A stretch of 64,000 nucleotides of DNA from Megachile rotundata (taxonomy: Eukaryota; Arthropoda; Insecta; Hymenoptera; Megachilidae): the NCBI RefSeq assembly GCF_050947335.1, contig NW_027473368.1:372001-436000 (forward strand), written 5' to 3'. This document shows positions 16,201-32,279 of this stretch, one piece after another. The notes under the pieces are model-generated. The model was not told the origin of the DNA, ran no database searches, and saw only the letters and a list, made by a program, of their open reading frames with translations. Within the stretch, counting starts at the first letter, position 1, and each line of letters opens with the position of its first letter. The translations under genes were made by a program, and so were the position numbers.

Positions 16201-17060
16201 AATCACACAATCGCAATCATAGAATCACAATCATACAAAAACAATGATACAATCACAATCATACAATCACAATCATACAATCACAATCATACAATCACAA
16301 TCATACGATCACAATCATACGAAGACAATCATACAATTACTACTATACAATCACAATCATACAAAAACAATCATACAATCACAATCATACAATCACAATC
16401 ATACTATCGCAATCATACAATCACAATCGTACAATCACAATCATACAATCACAATCATTCAATCACAATCATGCAATCACAATCATACAATCACAATCAT
16501 ACAATCACAATCATACAATCACAATCATGCAATCACAATAATACAATCACAATCATACAATCACAATCATACCATCCCAATCATACAATCACAATCACAC
16601 AATCGCAATCATACAATCACAATCATACAAAAACAATGATACAATCACAATCATACAATTACAATCATACAATCACAATCATACAATCACAATCATACGA
16701 TCACAATCATACGAAGACAATCATACAATTCCTACTATACAATCACAATCATACAAAAACAATCATACAATCACAGTCATACAATCACAATCATACAATC
16801 ACAATCATACATTCACAATCATACAATCACAATAATACAATCACAATCATACAATCTCAATCATACAATCACAATCATACAATCACAATCATACAATCAC
16901 AATCATACAATCACAATCATACAATCACAATCATACATTCACAATCATACAATCACAATCATTCAATCACAATCATGCAATCACAATCATACAATCACAA
17001 TCATACAATCACAATCATACAAAAACAATCATACAATCACAATCATACAATCACAGTCAT
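13245..17060 (+). repeat. Inter-doublet satellite, type II, with FK and CCT
   Basis: 13.7-14.9 kb matches 18.9-20.0 kb at an offset of 5194 bp (371 monomers). FK at 15395-15450, CCT monomer at 16725-16738. Forward frames stay open for 579 codons (13430-15169) without coding signs: the same peptide repeats in all frames. No gene is seen. Confidence 0.85.
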
Positions 17061-17240
17061 ACAATCATAATCATATAATCACACTCATAAAATTGCAATC
17101 ATACAATCGCAATCATACAATCACAATCATACCATCACAATCATACAGGCACAATCATAAAATCACAATCATAGAATCACAATCATACAAAAACAATCAT
17201 GCAATCACAATCATGTAATCACAATCGTACAATCACAATC
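17061..17240 (+). repeat. Doublet remnant (U part plus truncated E)
   Basis: A complete U part (aaaattgcaatcat, acaggcacaatcat, agaatcacaatcat) leads into an E start at 17199, but after the gtaatcacaatcgt monomer the sequence returns to canonical units. The agaacc/atatgatc monomers, the CG unit and the second half are all missing. It still has a CCT monomer upstream (16725), so it is probably a collapsed doublet. Confidence 0.8.
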
Positions 17241-18040
17241 ATACAATCACAATCATGCAATCACAATCATACAATCACAATCATACGATCACAATCATAC
17301 AATCACAATCATTCAATCACACTCATGCAATCACAATCATACAATCACAATCATACAATCACAATCATACAATCACAATCATGCAATCACAATCATACAA
17401 TCACAATCATACAATCACAATCATACCATCCCAATCATACAATCACAATCACACAATCGCAATCATACAATCACAATCATACAAAAACAATGATACAATC
17501 ACAATCATACAATTACAATCATACAATCACAATCATACAATCACAATCATACGATCACAATCATACGAAGACAATCATACAATTCCTACTATACAATCAC
17601 AATCATACAAAAACAATCATACAATCACAGTCATACAATCACAATCATACAATCACAATCATACATTCACAATCATACAATCACAATAATACAATCACAA
17701 TCATACAATCTCAATCATACAATCACAATCATACAATCACAATCATACAATCACAATCATACAATCACAACAATACAATCACAATCATACAATCACAATC
17801 ATACAATCACAATCAAACAATCACAATCATACAATCACAATCATACAATCACAATCATACAATCACAATCATACAATCACAATCATACTATCGCAATCAT
17901 ACAATCACAATCGTACAATCACAATCATACAATCACAATCATTCAATCACAATCATGCAATCACAATCATACAATCACAATCATACAATCACAATCATAC
18001 AAAAACAATCATACAATCACAATCATACAATCACAGTCAT
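17241..18040 (+). repeat. Inter-doublet satellite with CCT
   Basis: Holds tcaatcacactcat near 17310, the accatcccaatcat marker near 17427, the CCT monomer at 17579-17592 and an acaatcacaacaat variant near 17763 that recurs at 6.87, 12.43, 38.24 and 56.59 kb. No gene is seen. Confidence 0.82.
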
Positions 18041-18578
18041 ACAATCATAATCATATAATCACACTCATAAAATTGCAATAGTACAATCGCAATCATACAA
18101 TCACAATCATACCATCACAATCATACAGGCACAATCATAAAATCACAATCATAGAATCACAATCATACAAAAACAATCATGCAATCACAATCATGTAATC
18201 ACAATCGTACAATCGCAATCGAACAATCAGAACCATATGATCACAATCATACAATCACAATCATACAATCTCAATCATACACGCGCCATCTTACAATCAC
18301 AATCATACAATCACAATCATACAATCACAATCATACAAAAACAATCATACAATCACAATCATACAATCACAGTCATACAATCATAATCATATAATCACAC
18401 TCATAAAATTGCAATCATACAATCGCATTCACACAATCACAATCATACCATCACAATCATACAGGCACAATCATAAAATCACAATCATAGAATCACAATC
18501 ATACAAAAACAATCATGCAATCACAATCATGTAATCACAATCGTACAATCGCAATCGAACAATCAGAACCATATGATC
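18041..18578 (+). repeat. Doublet D6, gcattcac lineage
   Basis: E1 at 18179, E2 at 18515, CG unit at 18279-18292, gcattcac at 18425. Private change gcaatagt in the first U part near 18075-18082. Type II continuation. Confidence 0.92.
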
Positions 18579-21500
18579 ACAATCATACAATCACAATCAT
18601 GCAATCACAATCATGCAATCACAATCATACAATCACAATCATACAATCACAATCATACGATCACAATCATACGAAGACAATCATACGATGACAATCATAC
18701 AATTACTACTATACAATCACAATCATACAAAAACAATCATACAATCACAATCATACAATCACAATCATACAATCACAATCATACATTCACAATCATACAA
18801 TCACAATCATACAATCACAATCATACAATCACAATAATACAATCACAATCATACAATCACAATCACACAATCGCAATCATACAATCACAATCATACAAAA
18901 ACAATGATACAATCGCAATCATGCAATCACAATCATACAATCACAATCATACGATCACAATCATACGAAGACAATCATACAATTACTACTATACAATCAC
19001 AATCATACAAAAACAATCATACAACCACAATCACACATTCACAATCATACAATCACAGTCATACATTCACAATCATACAATCACAATCATACAATCACAA
19101 TCATATAATCACAATAATACAATCACAATCATGCAATCTCAATCATACAATCACAATCATACAATCACAATCACACAATCCCAATCACACTATCGCAATC
19201 ATACAATCACAATCATACAATCACAATCATACAATCACAATCATACTATCGCAATGATACAATCACAATCATACAATCACAATCATACTATCGCAATCAT
19301 ACAATCACAATCATACAATCACAATCATACAATCACAATCATTCAATCACAATCATGCAATCACAATCATACAATCAGAATCATACAATCACAATCATAC
19401 GATCACAATCATACGAAGACAATCATACGATGGCAATCATACAATTACTACTATACAATCACAATCATACAAAAACAATCATACAATCACAATCATACAA
19501 TCACAATCATACAATCACAATCATACAATCACAATCATACATTCACAATCATACAATCACAATCATACAATCGCAATCACACAATCACAATAATACAATC
19601 ACAATCATACAATCACAATCACGCAATCGCAATCATACAATCACAATCATACAAAAACAATGATACAATCGCAATCATGCAATCACAATCATACAATCAC
19701 AATCATACGATCACAATCATACGAAGACAATCATACAATTACTACTATACAATCACAATCATACAAAAACAATCATACAAACACAATCATACGATGACAA
19801 TCATACAATTACTACTATACAATCACAATCACACATTCACAATCATACAATCACAGTCATACATTCACAATCATACAATCACAATCATACAATCACAATC
19901 ATATAATCACAATAATACAATCACAATCATGCAATCTCAATCATACAATCACAATCATACAATCCCAATCACACAATCCCAATCACACTATCGCAATCAT
20001 ACAATCACAATCATACAATCACAATCATACAATCACAATCATACAATCACAATCATACATTCACAATCATACAATCACAATCATACAATCGCAATCACAC
20101 AATCACAATAATACAATCACAATCATACAATCACAATCACGCAATCGCAATCATACAATCACAATCATACAAAAACAATGATACAATCGCAATCATGCAA
20201 TCACAATCATACAATCACAATCATACGATCACAATCATACGAAGACAATCATACAATTACTACTATACAATCACAATCATACAAAAACAATCATACAAAC
20301 ACAATCATACGATGACAATCATACAATTACTACTATACAATCACAATCACACATTCACAATCATACAATCACAGTCATACATTCACAATCATACAATCAC
20401 AATCATACAATCACAATCATATAATCACAATAATACAATCACAATCATGCAATCTCAATCATACAATCACAATCATACAATCACAATCATACCATCACAA
20501 TCATACCATCCCAATCATACAATCACAATCACACAATCGCAATCATACAATCACAATCATACAAAAACAATGATACAAGCACAATCATACAATCACAATC
20601 ATACAATCACAATCATACAATCACAATCATACATTCACAATCATACAATCACAATCATACAATCACAATCATACAATCACAATAATACAATCACAATCAT
20701 ACAATCTCAATCATACAATCACAATCATACAATCACAATCATACAATCACAATCATACAATCACAATCATACAATCACAATCATACAATCACAATCATAC
20801 TATCGCAATCATACAACCACAATCGTACAATCACAATCATACAATCACAATCATTCAATCACAATCATGCAATCACAATCATACAATCACAATCATACAA
20901 TCACAATCATACAATCACAATCATACACAAACAATGATACAATCGCAATCATACAATTCAAATCATACAATTCAAATCATACAATCACAATCATACAACC
21001 ACAATCATACAATCACAATCATACAATCACAATCATACGATCACAATCATACGAAGACAATCATACAATTACTACTATACAATCACAATCATACGAAAAC
21101 AATCATGCAATCACAATCATACGATGACAATCGTACAGTTACTACTATACAATCACAATCATACAAAAACAATCATACAATCACAATCATACAATCACAA
21201 TCATACAATCACAATCATACATTCACAATCATACAATCACAATCATACAATCACAATCATACAATCACAATAATACAATCACAATCATACAATATCAATC
21301 ATACAATCACAATCATACAATCACAATCATACAATCACAATCATACAATCACAATCATACAATCACAATCATACAATCACAATCGTACAATCACAATCGT
21401 ACAATCACAATCATACAATCACAATCATACAATCACAATCATACAATCACAAACATACTATCGCAATCATACAATCACAATCGTACAATCACAATCATAC

Positions 21501-22198
21501 AATCACAATCATTCAATCACAATCATGCAATCACAATCATACAATCAAAATCATACAATCACAATCATACAAAAACAATCGTACAATCACAATCATACAA
21601 TCACAATCATTCAATCACAATCATGCAATCACAATCATACAATCACAATCATACAATCACAATCATACAATCACAATCATGCAATCACAATCATACAATC
21701 ACAATCATACAATCACAATCATACCATCCCAATCATACAATCACAATCACACAATCGCAATCATACAATCACAATCATACAAAAACAATGATACAATCAC
21801 AATCATACAATTACAATCATACAATCACAATCATACAATCACAATCATACGATCACAATCATACGAAGACAATCATACAATTCCTACTATACAATCACAA
21901 TCATACAAAAACAATCATACAATCACAGTCATACAATCACAATCATACAATCACAATCATACATTCACAATCATACAATCACAATAATACAATCACAATC
22001 ATACAATCTCAATCATACAATCACAATCATACAATCACAATCATACAATCACAATCATACAATCACAATCATACATTCACAATCATACAATCACAATCAT
22101 TCAATCACAATCATGCAATCACAATCATACAATCACAATCATACAATCACAATCATACAAAAACAATCATACAATCACAATCATACAATCACAGTCAT
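18579..22198 (+). repeat. Inter-doublet satellite, first of two tandem ~4-kb blocks
   Basis: Aligns with 22737-25978 at offsets of 4158, then 4102, then 3780 bp, the steps being whole monomers. It holds an internal 518-bp duplication (19.53-20.46 kb), FK at 20925-20980, gatgacaatcgt near 21121-21132 and CCT at 21877-21890. No gene is seen. Confidence 0.85.
19525..20463 (+). repeat. Internal tandem duplication, period 518 bp (37 monomers)
   Basis: acattcacaatcat at 19539 and 20057, acgcaatcgc at 19621 and 20139, and gcaatctcaatcat at 19931 and 20449 are each 518 bp apart. The later blocks at 22.7-26.0 and 41.4-44.7 kb lack this extra copy (a net 322 bp shorter at this point). Confidence 0.8.
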
Positions 22199-22736
22199 AC
22201 AATCATAATCATATAATCACACTCATAAAATTGCAATCATACAATCGCAATCATACAATCACAATCATACCATCACAATCATACAGGCACAATCATAAAA
22301 TCACAATCATAGAATCACAATCATACAAAAACAATCATGCAATCACAATCATGTAATCACAATCGTACAATCGCAATCGAACAATCAGAACCATATGATC
22401 ACAATCATACAATCACAATCATACAATCTCAATCATACACGCGCCATCTTACAATCACAATCATACAATCACAATCATACAATCACAATCATACAAAAAC
22501 AATCATACAATCACAATCATACAATCACAGTCATACAATCATAATCATATAATCACACTCATAAAATTGCAATCATACAATCGCATTCACACAATCACAA
22601 TCATACCATCACAATCATACAGGCACAATCACAAAATCACAATCATAGAATCACAATCATACAAAAACAATCATGCAATCACAATCATGTAATCACAATC
22701 GTACAATCGCAATCGAACAATCAGAACCATATGATC
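22199..22736 (+). repeat. Doublet D7, gcattcac lineage
   Basis: E1 at 22337, E2 at 22673, CG unit at 22437-22450, gcattcac at 22583. Private T-to-C change at 22632 (acaggcacaatcac) not found in its copy-B partner D13. Type II continuation. Confidence 0.92.
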
Positions 22737-25700
22737 ACAATCATACAATCACAATCATGCAATCACAATCATGCAATCACAATCATACAATCACAATCAT
22801 ACAATCACAATCATACGATCACAATCATACGAAGACAATCATACGATGACAATCATACAATTACTACTATACAATCACAATCATACAAAAACAATCATAC
22901 AATCACAATCATACAATCACAATCATACAATCACAATAATACAATCACAATCATACAATCACAATCACACAATCGCAATCATACAATCACAATCATACAA
23001 AAACAATGATACAATCGCAATCATGCAATCACAATCATACAATCACAATCATACGATCACAATCATACGAAGACAATCATACAATTACTACTATACAATC
23101 ACAATCATACAAAAACAATCATACAACCACAATCACACATTCACAATCATACAATCACAGTCATACATTCACAATCATACAATCACAATCATACAATCAC
23201 AATCATATAATCACAATAATACAATCACAATCATGCAATCTCAATCATACAATCACAATCATACAATCACAATCACACAATCCCAATCACACTATCGCAA
23301 TCATACAATCACAATCATACAATCACAATCATACAATCACAATCATACTATCGCAATGATACAATCACAATCATACAATCACAATCATACTATCGCAATC
23401 ATACAATCACAATCATACAATCACAATCATACAATCACAATCATTCAATCACAATCATGCAATCACAATCATACAATCAGAATCATACAATCACAATCAT
23501 ACGATCACAATCATACGAAGACAATCATACGATGGCAATCATACAATTACTACTATACAATCACAATCATACAAAAACAATCATACAATCACAATCATAC
23601 AATCACAATCATACAATCACAATCATACAATCACAATCATACATTCACAATCATACAATCACAATCATACAATCGCAATCACACAATCACAATAATACAA
23701 TCACAATCATACAATCACAATCACGCAATCGCAATCATACAATCACAATCATACAAAAACAATGATACAATCGCAATCATGCAATCACAATCATACAATC
23801 ACAATCATACGATCACAATCATACGAAGACAATCATACAATTACTACTATACAATCACAATCATACAAAAACAATCATACAAACACAATCATACGATGAC
23901 AATCATACAATTACTACTATACAATCACAATCACACATTCACAATCATACAATCACAGTCATACATTCACAATCATACAATCACAATCATACAATCACAA
24001 TCATATAATCACAATAATACAATCACAATCATGCAATCTCAATCATACAATCACAATCATACAATCCCAATCACACAATCCCAATCACACTATCGCAATC
24101 ATACAATCACAATCATACAATCACAATCATACAATCACAATCATACTATCGCAATGATACAATCACAATCATACAATCACAATCATACTATCGCAATCAT
24201 ACAATCACAATCGTACAATCACAATCATGCAATCACAATCATACAATCACAATCATACAATCACAATCATACCATCACAATCATACCATCCCAATCATAC
24301 AATCACAATCACACAATCGCAATCATACAATCACAATCATACAAAAACAATGATACAAGCACAATCATACAATCACAATCATACAATCACAATCATACAA
24401 TCACAATCATACATTCACAATCATACAATCACAATCATACAATCACAATCATACAATCACAATAATACAATCACAATCATACAATCTCAATCATACAATC
24501 ACAATCATACAATCACAATCATACAATCACAATCATACAATCACAATCATACAATCACAATCATACAATCACAATCATACTATCGCAATCATACAACCAC
24601 AATCGTACAATCACAATCATACAATCACAATCATTCAATCACAATCATGCAATCACAATCATACAATCACAATCATACAATCACAATCATACAATCACAA
24701 TCATACACAAACAATGATACAATCGCAATCATACAATTCAAATCATACAATTCAAATCATACAATCACAATCATACAACCACAATCATACAATCACAATC
24801 ATACAATCACAATCATACGATCACAATCATACGAAGACAATCATACAATTACTACTATACAATCACAATCATACGAAAACAATCATGCAATCACAATCAT
24901 ACGATGACAATCGTACAGTTACTACTATACAATCACAATCATACAAAAACAATCATACAATCACAATCATACAATCACAATCATACAATCACAATCATAC
25001 ATTCACAATCATACAATCACAATCATACAATCACAATCATACAATCACAATAATACAATCACAATCATACAATATCAATCATACAATCACAATCATACAA
25101 TCACAATCATACAATCACAATCATACAATCACAATCATACAATCACAATCATACAATCACAATCGTACAATCACAATCGTACAATCACAATCATACAATC
25201 ACAATCATACAATCACAATCATACAATCACAAACATACTATCGCAATCATACAATCACAATCGTACAATCACAATCATACAATCACAATCATTCAATCAC
25301 AATCATGCAATCACAATCATACAATCAAAATCATACAATCACAATCATACAAAAACAATCGTACAATCACAATCATACAATCACAATCATTCAATCACAA
25401 TCATGCAATCACAATCATACAATCACAATCATACAATCACAATCATACAATCACAATCATGCAATCACAATCATACAATCACAATCATACAATCACAATC
25501 ATACCATCCCAATCATACAATCACAATCACACAATCGCAATCATACAATCACAATCATACAAAAACAATGATACAATCACAATCATACAATTACAATCAT
25601 ACAATCACAATCATACAATCACAATCATACGATCACAATCATACGAAGACAATCATACAATTCCTACTATACAATCACAATCATACAAAAACAATCATAC

Positions 25701-25978
25701 AATCACAGTCATACAATCACAATCATACAATCACAATCATACATTCACAATCATACAATCACAATAATACAATCACAATCATACAATCTCAATCATACAA
25801 TCACAATCATACAATCACAATCATACAATCACAATCATACAATCACAATCATACATTCACAATCATACAATCACAATCATTCAATCACAATCATGCAATC
25901 ACAATCATACAATCACAATCATACAATCACAATCATACAAAAACAATCATACAATCACAATCATACAATCACAGTCAT
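22737..25978 (+). repeat. Inter-doublet satellite, second ~4-kb block
   Basis: Near copy of 18.6-22.2 kb and of 41.4-44.7 kb. It lacks 56 bp (four monomers including acattcacaatcat) just before 22927, which both relatives keep. FK at 24705-24760, CCT at 25657-25670. The longest open frame (564 codons, 22771-24465) is repeat read-through. No gene is seen. Confidence 0.85.
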
Positions 25979-26516
25979 ACAATCATAATCATATAATCAC
26001 ACTCATAAAATTGCAATCATACAATCGCAATCATACAATCACAATCATACCATCACAATCATACAGGCACAATCATAAAATCACAATCATAGAATCACAA
26101 TCATACAAAAACAATCATGCAATCACAATCATGTAATCACAATCGTACAATCGCAATCGAACAATCAGAACCATATGATAACAATCATACAATCACAATC
26201 ATACAATCTCAATCATACACGCGCCATCTTACAATCACAATCATACAATCACAATCATACAATCACAATCATACAAAAACAATCATACAATCACAATCAT
26301 ACAATCACAGTCATACAATCATAATCATATAATCACACTCATAAAATTGCAATCATACAATCGCATTCACACAATCACAATCATACCATCACAATCATAC
26401 AGGCACAATCATAAAATCACAATCATAGAATCACAATCATACAAAAACAATCATGCAATCACAATCATGTAATCACAATCGTACAATCGCAATCGAACAA
26501 TCAGAACCGTATGATC
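25979..26516 (+). repeat. Doublet D8, gcattcac lineage
   Basis: E1 at 26117, E2 at 26453, CG unit at 26217-26230. Two private changes, atgataac near 26179 and accgtatg in E2 near 26508, are shared only with D14, its copy-B partner at +18691. Confidence 0.92.
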
Positions 26517-29500
26517 ACAATCATACAATCACAATCATGCAATCACAATCATGCAATCACAATCATACAATCACAATCATACAATCACAATCATACGATC
26601 ACAATCATACGAAGACAATCATACGATGACAATCATACAATTACTACTATACAATCACAATCATACAAAAACAATCATATAATCACAATCATACAATCAC
26701 AATCATACAATCACAATCATACATTCACAATCATACAATCACAATCATACAATCACAATCATACAATCACAATAATACAATCACAATCATACAATCACAA
26801 TCACACAATCGCAATCATACAATCACAATCATACAAAAACAATGATACAATCGCAATCATGCAATCACAATCATACAATCACAATCATACGATCACAATC
26901 ATACGAAGACAATCATACAATTACTACTATACAATCACAATCATACAAAAACAATCATACAACCACAATCACACATTCACAATCATACAATCACAGTCAT
27001 ACATTCACAATCATACAATCACAATCATACAATCACAATCATATAATCACAATAATACAATCACAATCATGCAATCTCAATCATACAATCACAATCATAC
27101 AATCACAATCACACAATCCCAATCACACTATCGCAATCATACAATCACAATCATACAATCACAATCATACAATCACAATCATACTATCGCAATGATACAA
27201 TCACAATCATACAATCACAATCATACTATCGCAATCATACAATCACAATCGTACAATCACAATCATACAATCACAATCATACAATCACAATCATTCAATC
27301 ACAATCATGCAATCACAATCATACAATCAGAATCATACAATCACAATCATACGATCAGAATCATACGAAGACAATCATACGATGACAATCATACAATTAC
27401 TACTATACAATTACAATCATACAAAAACAATCATACAATCACAATCATACAATCACAATCATACAATCACAATCATACAATCACAATCATACATTCACAA
27501 TCATACAATCACAATCATACAATCACAATCACACAATCACAATAATACAATCACAATCATACAATCACAATCACGCAATCGCAATCATACAATCACAATC
27601 ATACAAAAACAATGATACAATCGCAATCATGCAATCACAATCATACAATCACAATCATACGATCACAATCATACGAAGACAATCATACAATTACTACTAT
27701 ACAATCACAATCATACAAAAACAATCATACAAACACAATCATACGATGACAATCATACAATTACTACTATACAATCACAATCACACATTCACAATCATAC
27801 AATCACAGTCATACATTCACAATCATACAATCACAATCATACAATCACAATAATACAATCACAATCATGCAATCTCAATCATACAATCACAATCACACAA
27901 TCACAATCACACAATCCCAATCACACTATCACAATCATACAATCAGAATCATACAATCACAATCATACAATCACAATCATACTATCACAATCATACTATC
28001 GCAATGATACAATCACAATCATACAACCACAATCATACGAAGACAATCATACAATTACTACTATACAATCACAATCATACAAAAACAATCATACAATCAC
28101 AATCATACGATGACAATCCTACAATTACTACTATACAATCACAATCATACAAAAGCAATCATACAATCACAGTCATACGATGACAATCATACAATTACTA
28201 CTATACAATCACAATCATACAAAAACTATCATACAATCACAATCATACAATCACAATCATACAATCACAATCATACATTCACAATCATACAATCACAATC
28301 ATACAATCACAATCATTCAATCACAATCATGCAATCACAATCATACAATCACAATCATACAATCACAATCATACAATCACAATCATGCAATCACAATCAT
28401 ACAATCACAATCATACAATCACAATCATACAATCACAATCATACAATCACAATCATACAATCACAATCATTCAATCACAATCATGCAATCACAATCATAC
28501 AATCACAATCATACAATCACAATCATACAATCACAATCATGCAATCACAATCATACAATCACAATCATACAATCACAATCATACAATCACAATCATACCA
28601 TCCCAATCATACAATCACAATCACACAATCGCAATCATACAATCACAATCATACAAAAACAATGATACAATCACAATCATACAATCACAATCATACAATC
28701 ACAATCATACAATCACAATCATACAATCACAATCATGCAATCACAATCATACAATCGCAATCATACAATCACAATCATACAAAAACAATGATACAATCAC
28801 AATCATACAATCACAATCATACAATCACAATCATACAATCACAATCATACGATCACAATCATACGAAGACAATCATACAATTACTACTATACAATCACAA
28901 TCATACAAAAGCAATCATACAATCACAATCATACGATGACAATCATACAATTACTACTATACAATCACAATCATGCAAAAGCAATCATACAATCACAATC
29001 ATACGATGACAATCATACAATTACTACTATACAATCACAATCATACAAAAACAATCATACAATCACAATCATACAATCACAATCATACAATCACAATCAT
29101 ACATTCACAATCATACAATCACAATCATACAATCACAATCATACAATCACAATAATACAATCACAATCATACAATCTCAATCATACAATCGCAATCATAC
29201 AATCACAATCATACAATCACAATCATACAATCACGATCATACAAACACAATCATACAATCACAATCATACTATCGCAATCATACAATCACAATCGTACAA
29301 TCACAATCATACAATCACAATCATTCAATCACAATCATGCAATCACAATCATACAATCACAATCATACAATCACAATCATACAATCACAATCATGCAATC
29401 ACAATCATACAATCACAATCATACAATCACAATCATACCATCCCAATCATACAATCACAATCACACAATCGCAATCATACAATCACAATCATACAAAAAC

Positions 29501-31914
29501 AATGATACAATCACAATCATACAATCACAATCATACAATCACAATCATACAATCACAATCATACGATCACAATCATACGAAGACAATCATACAATTACTA
29601 CTATACAATCACAATCATACAAAAACAATCATACAATCACAATCATACAATCACAATCATACAATCACAATCATACATTCACAATCATACAATCACAATC
29701 ATACAATCACAATCATACAATCACAATAATACAATCACAATCATACAATCACAATCACACAATCGCAATCATACAATCACAATCATACAAAAACAATGAT
29801 ACAATCGCAATCATGCAATCACAATCATACAATCACAATCATACGATCACAATCATACGAAGACAATCATACAATTACTACTATACAATCACAGTCATAC
29901 AAAAACAATCATACAAACACAATCATACGATGGCAATCATACAATTACTACTATACAATCACAATCATACAAAAACAATCATACAATCACAATCACACAT
30001 TCACAATCATACAATCACAGTCATACATTCACAATCATACAATCACAATCATACAATCACAATAATACAATCACAATCATGCAATCTCAATCATACAATC
30101 ACAATCATACAATCACAATCACACAATCCCAATCACACTATCACAATCATACAATCACAATCATACAATCACAATCATACAATCACAATCATACTATCAC
30201 AATCATACTATCGCAATGATACAATCACAATCATACAACCACAATCATACGAAGACAATCATACAATTACTACTATACAATCACAATCATACAAAAACAA
30301 TCATACAATCACAATCATACGATGACAATCCTACAATTACTACTATACAATCACAATCACACAAAAACAATCATACAATCACAATCATACAATCACAATC
30401 ATACAATCACAATCATACATTCACAATCATACAATCACAATCATACAATCACAATCATATGATCACAATCAAACAATCACAATGATACAATCACAATCAT
30501 GCAATCACAATCATACAATCACAATCATACAATCACAATCATACGATCACAATCATACGAAGACAATCATACAATTACTACTATACAATCACAATCATAC
30601 AAAAGCAATCATACAATCACAGTCATACGATGACAATCATACAATTACTACTATACAATCACAATCATACAAAAACAATCATACAATCACAATCATACAA
30701 TCACAATCATACAATCACAATCATACATTCACAATCATACAATCACAATCATACAATCACAATCATTCAATCACAATCATGCAATCACAATCATACAATC
30801 ACAATCACACGATCACAATCATACGAAGACAATCATACAATTACTACTATACAATCACAATCATACAAAAACAATCATACAAACACAATCATACGATGAC
30901 AATCATACAATTACTACTATACAATCACAATCATACAAAAACAATCATACAATCACAATCACACATTCACAATCATACAATCACAGTCATACATTCACAA
31001 ACATACAATCACAATCATACAATCACAATCATACAATCACAATAATACAATCACAATCATGCAATCTCAATCATACAATCACAATCATACAATCACAATC
31101 ACACAATCCCAATCATACTATCGCAATCATACAATCACAATCATACAATCACAATCATACAATCACAATCATGCAATCACAATCATACAATCACAATCAT
31201 ACAATCACAATCATACAATCACAATCATACAATCACAATCATACCATCCCAATCATACAATCACAATCACACAATCGCAATCATACAATCACAATCATAC
31301 AAAAACAATGATACAATCACAATCATACAATCACAATCATACAATCACAATCATACAATCACAATCATACGATCACAATCATACGAAGACAATCATACAA
31401 TTACTACTATACAATCACAATCATACAAAAACAATCATACAATCACAATCATACAATCACAATCATACAATCACAATCATACATTCACAATCATACAATC
31501 ACAATCATACAATCACAATCATACAATCACAATAGTACAATCACAATCATACAATCTCAATCATACAATCGCAATCATACAATCACAATCATACAATCAC
31601 AATCATACAATCACAATCATACAAACACAATCATACAATCACAATCATACTATCGCAATCATACAATCACAATCGTACAATCACAATCATACAATCACAA
31701 TCATTCAATCACAATCATGCAATCACAATCATACAATCACAATCATACAATCACAATCATACTATCGCAATCATACAATCACAATCGTACAATCACAATC
31801 ATACAATCACAATCATTCAATCACAATCATGCAATCACAATCATACAATCACAATCATACAATCACAATCATACAAAAACAATCATACAATCACAATCAT
31901 ACAATCACAGTCAT
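26517..31914 (+). repeat. Long doublet-free satellite, including first K block
   Basis: The first 1.1 kb follows the D7/D6 type II order. Left-edge-type segments sit at 28004 and 30216. About 29.0-31.9 kb (K block) repeats at 33.1-35.5 kb, at offsets of 4130, 4032 and then 3556 bp. There is no FK module and no CCT monomer in this stretch. No gene is seen. Confidence 0.82.
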
Positions 31915-32279
31915 ACAATCATAATCATATAATCACACTCATAAAATTGCAATCATACAATCGCAATCATACAATCACAATCATACCATCACAATCATAC
32001 AGGCACAATCATAAAATCACAATCATAGAATCACAATCATACAAAAACAATCATGCAATCACAATCATGTAATCACAATCGTACAATCGCAATCGAACAA
32101 TCAGAACCATATGATCACAATCATACAATCACAATCATACAGGCACAATCATAAAATCACAATCATAGAATCACAATCATACAAAAACAATCATGCAATC
32201 ACAATCATGTAATCACAATCGTACAATCGCAATCGAACAATCAGAACCATATGGTCACAATCATACAATCACAATCATG
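31594..32279 (+). repeat. 686-bp segment present in copy A, absent from copy B
   Basis: The A-to-B offset drops from 18691 to 18005 across this segment, a loss of exactly 49 monomers in B (or gain in A). Flanks are canonical monomers, so the edges are uncertain by about 30 bp. It contains the shrunken doublet D9. Confidence 0.85.
31915..32256 (+). repeat. Doublet D9, shrunken: E copies only 140 bp apart, CG unit lost
   Basis: E1 at 32053 and E2 at 32193 are 140 bp (10 monomers) apart, so 14 monomers are missing, including the CG unit and the start of the second U part. E2 ends atggtc instead of atgatc. Continuation is type I. It has no copy-B partner because it lies in the 686-bp segment. 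Confidence 0.9.
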
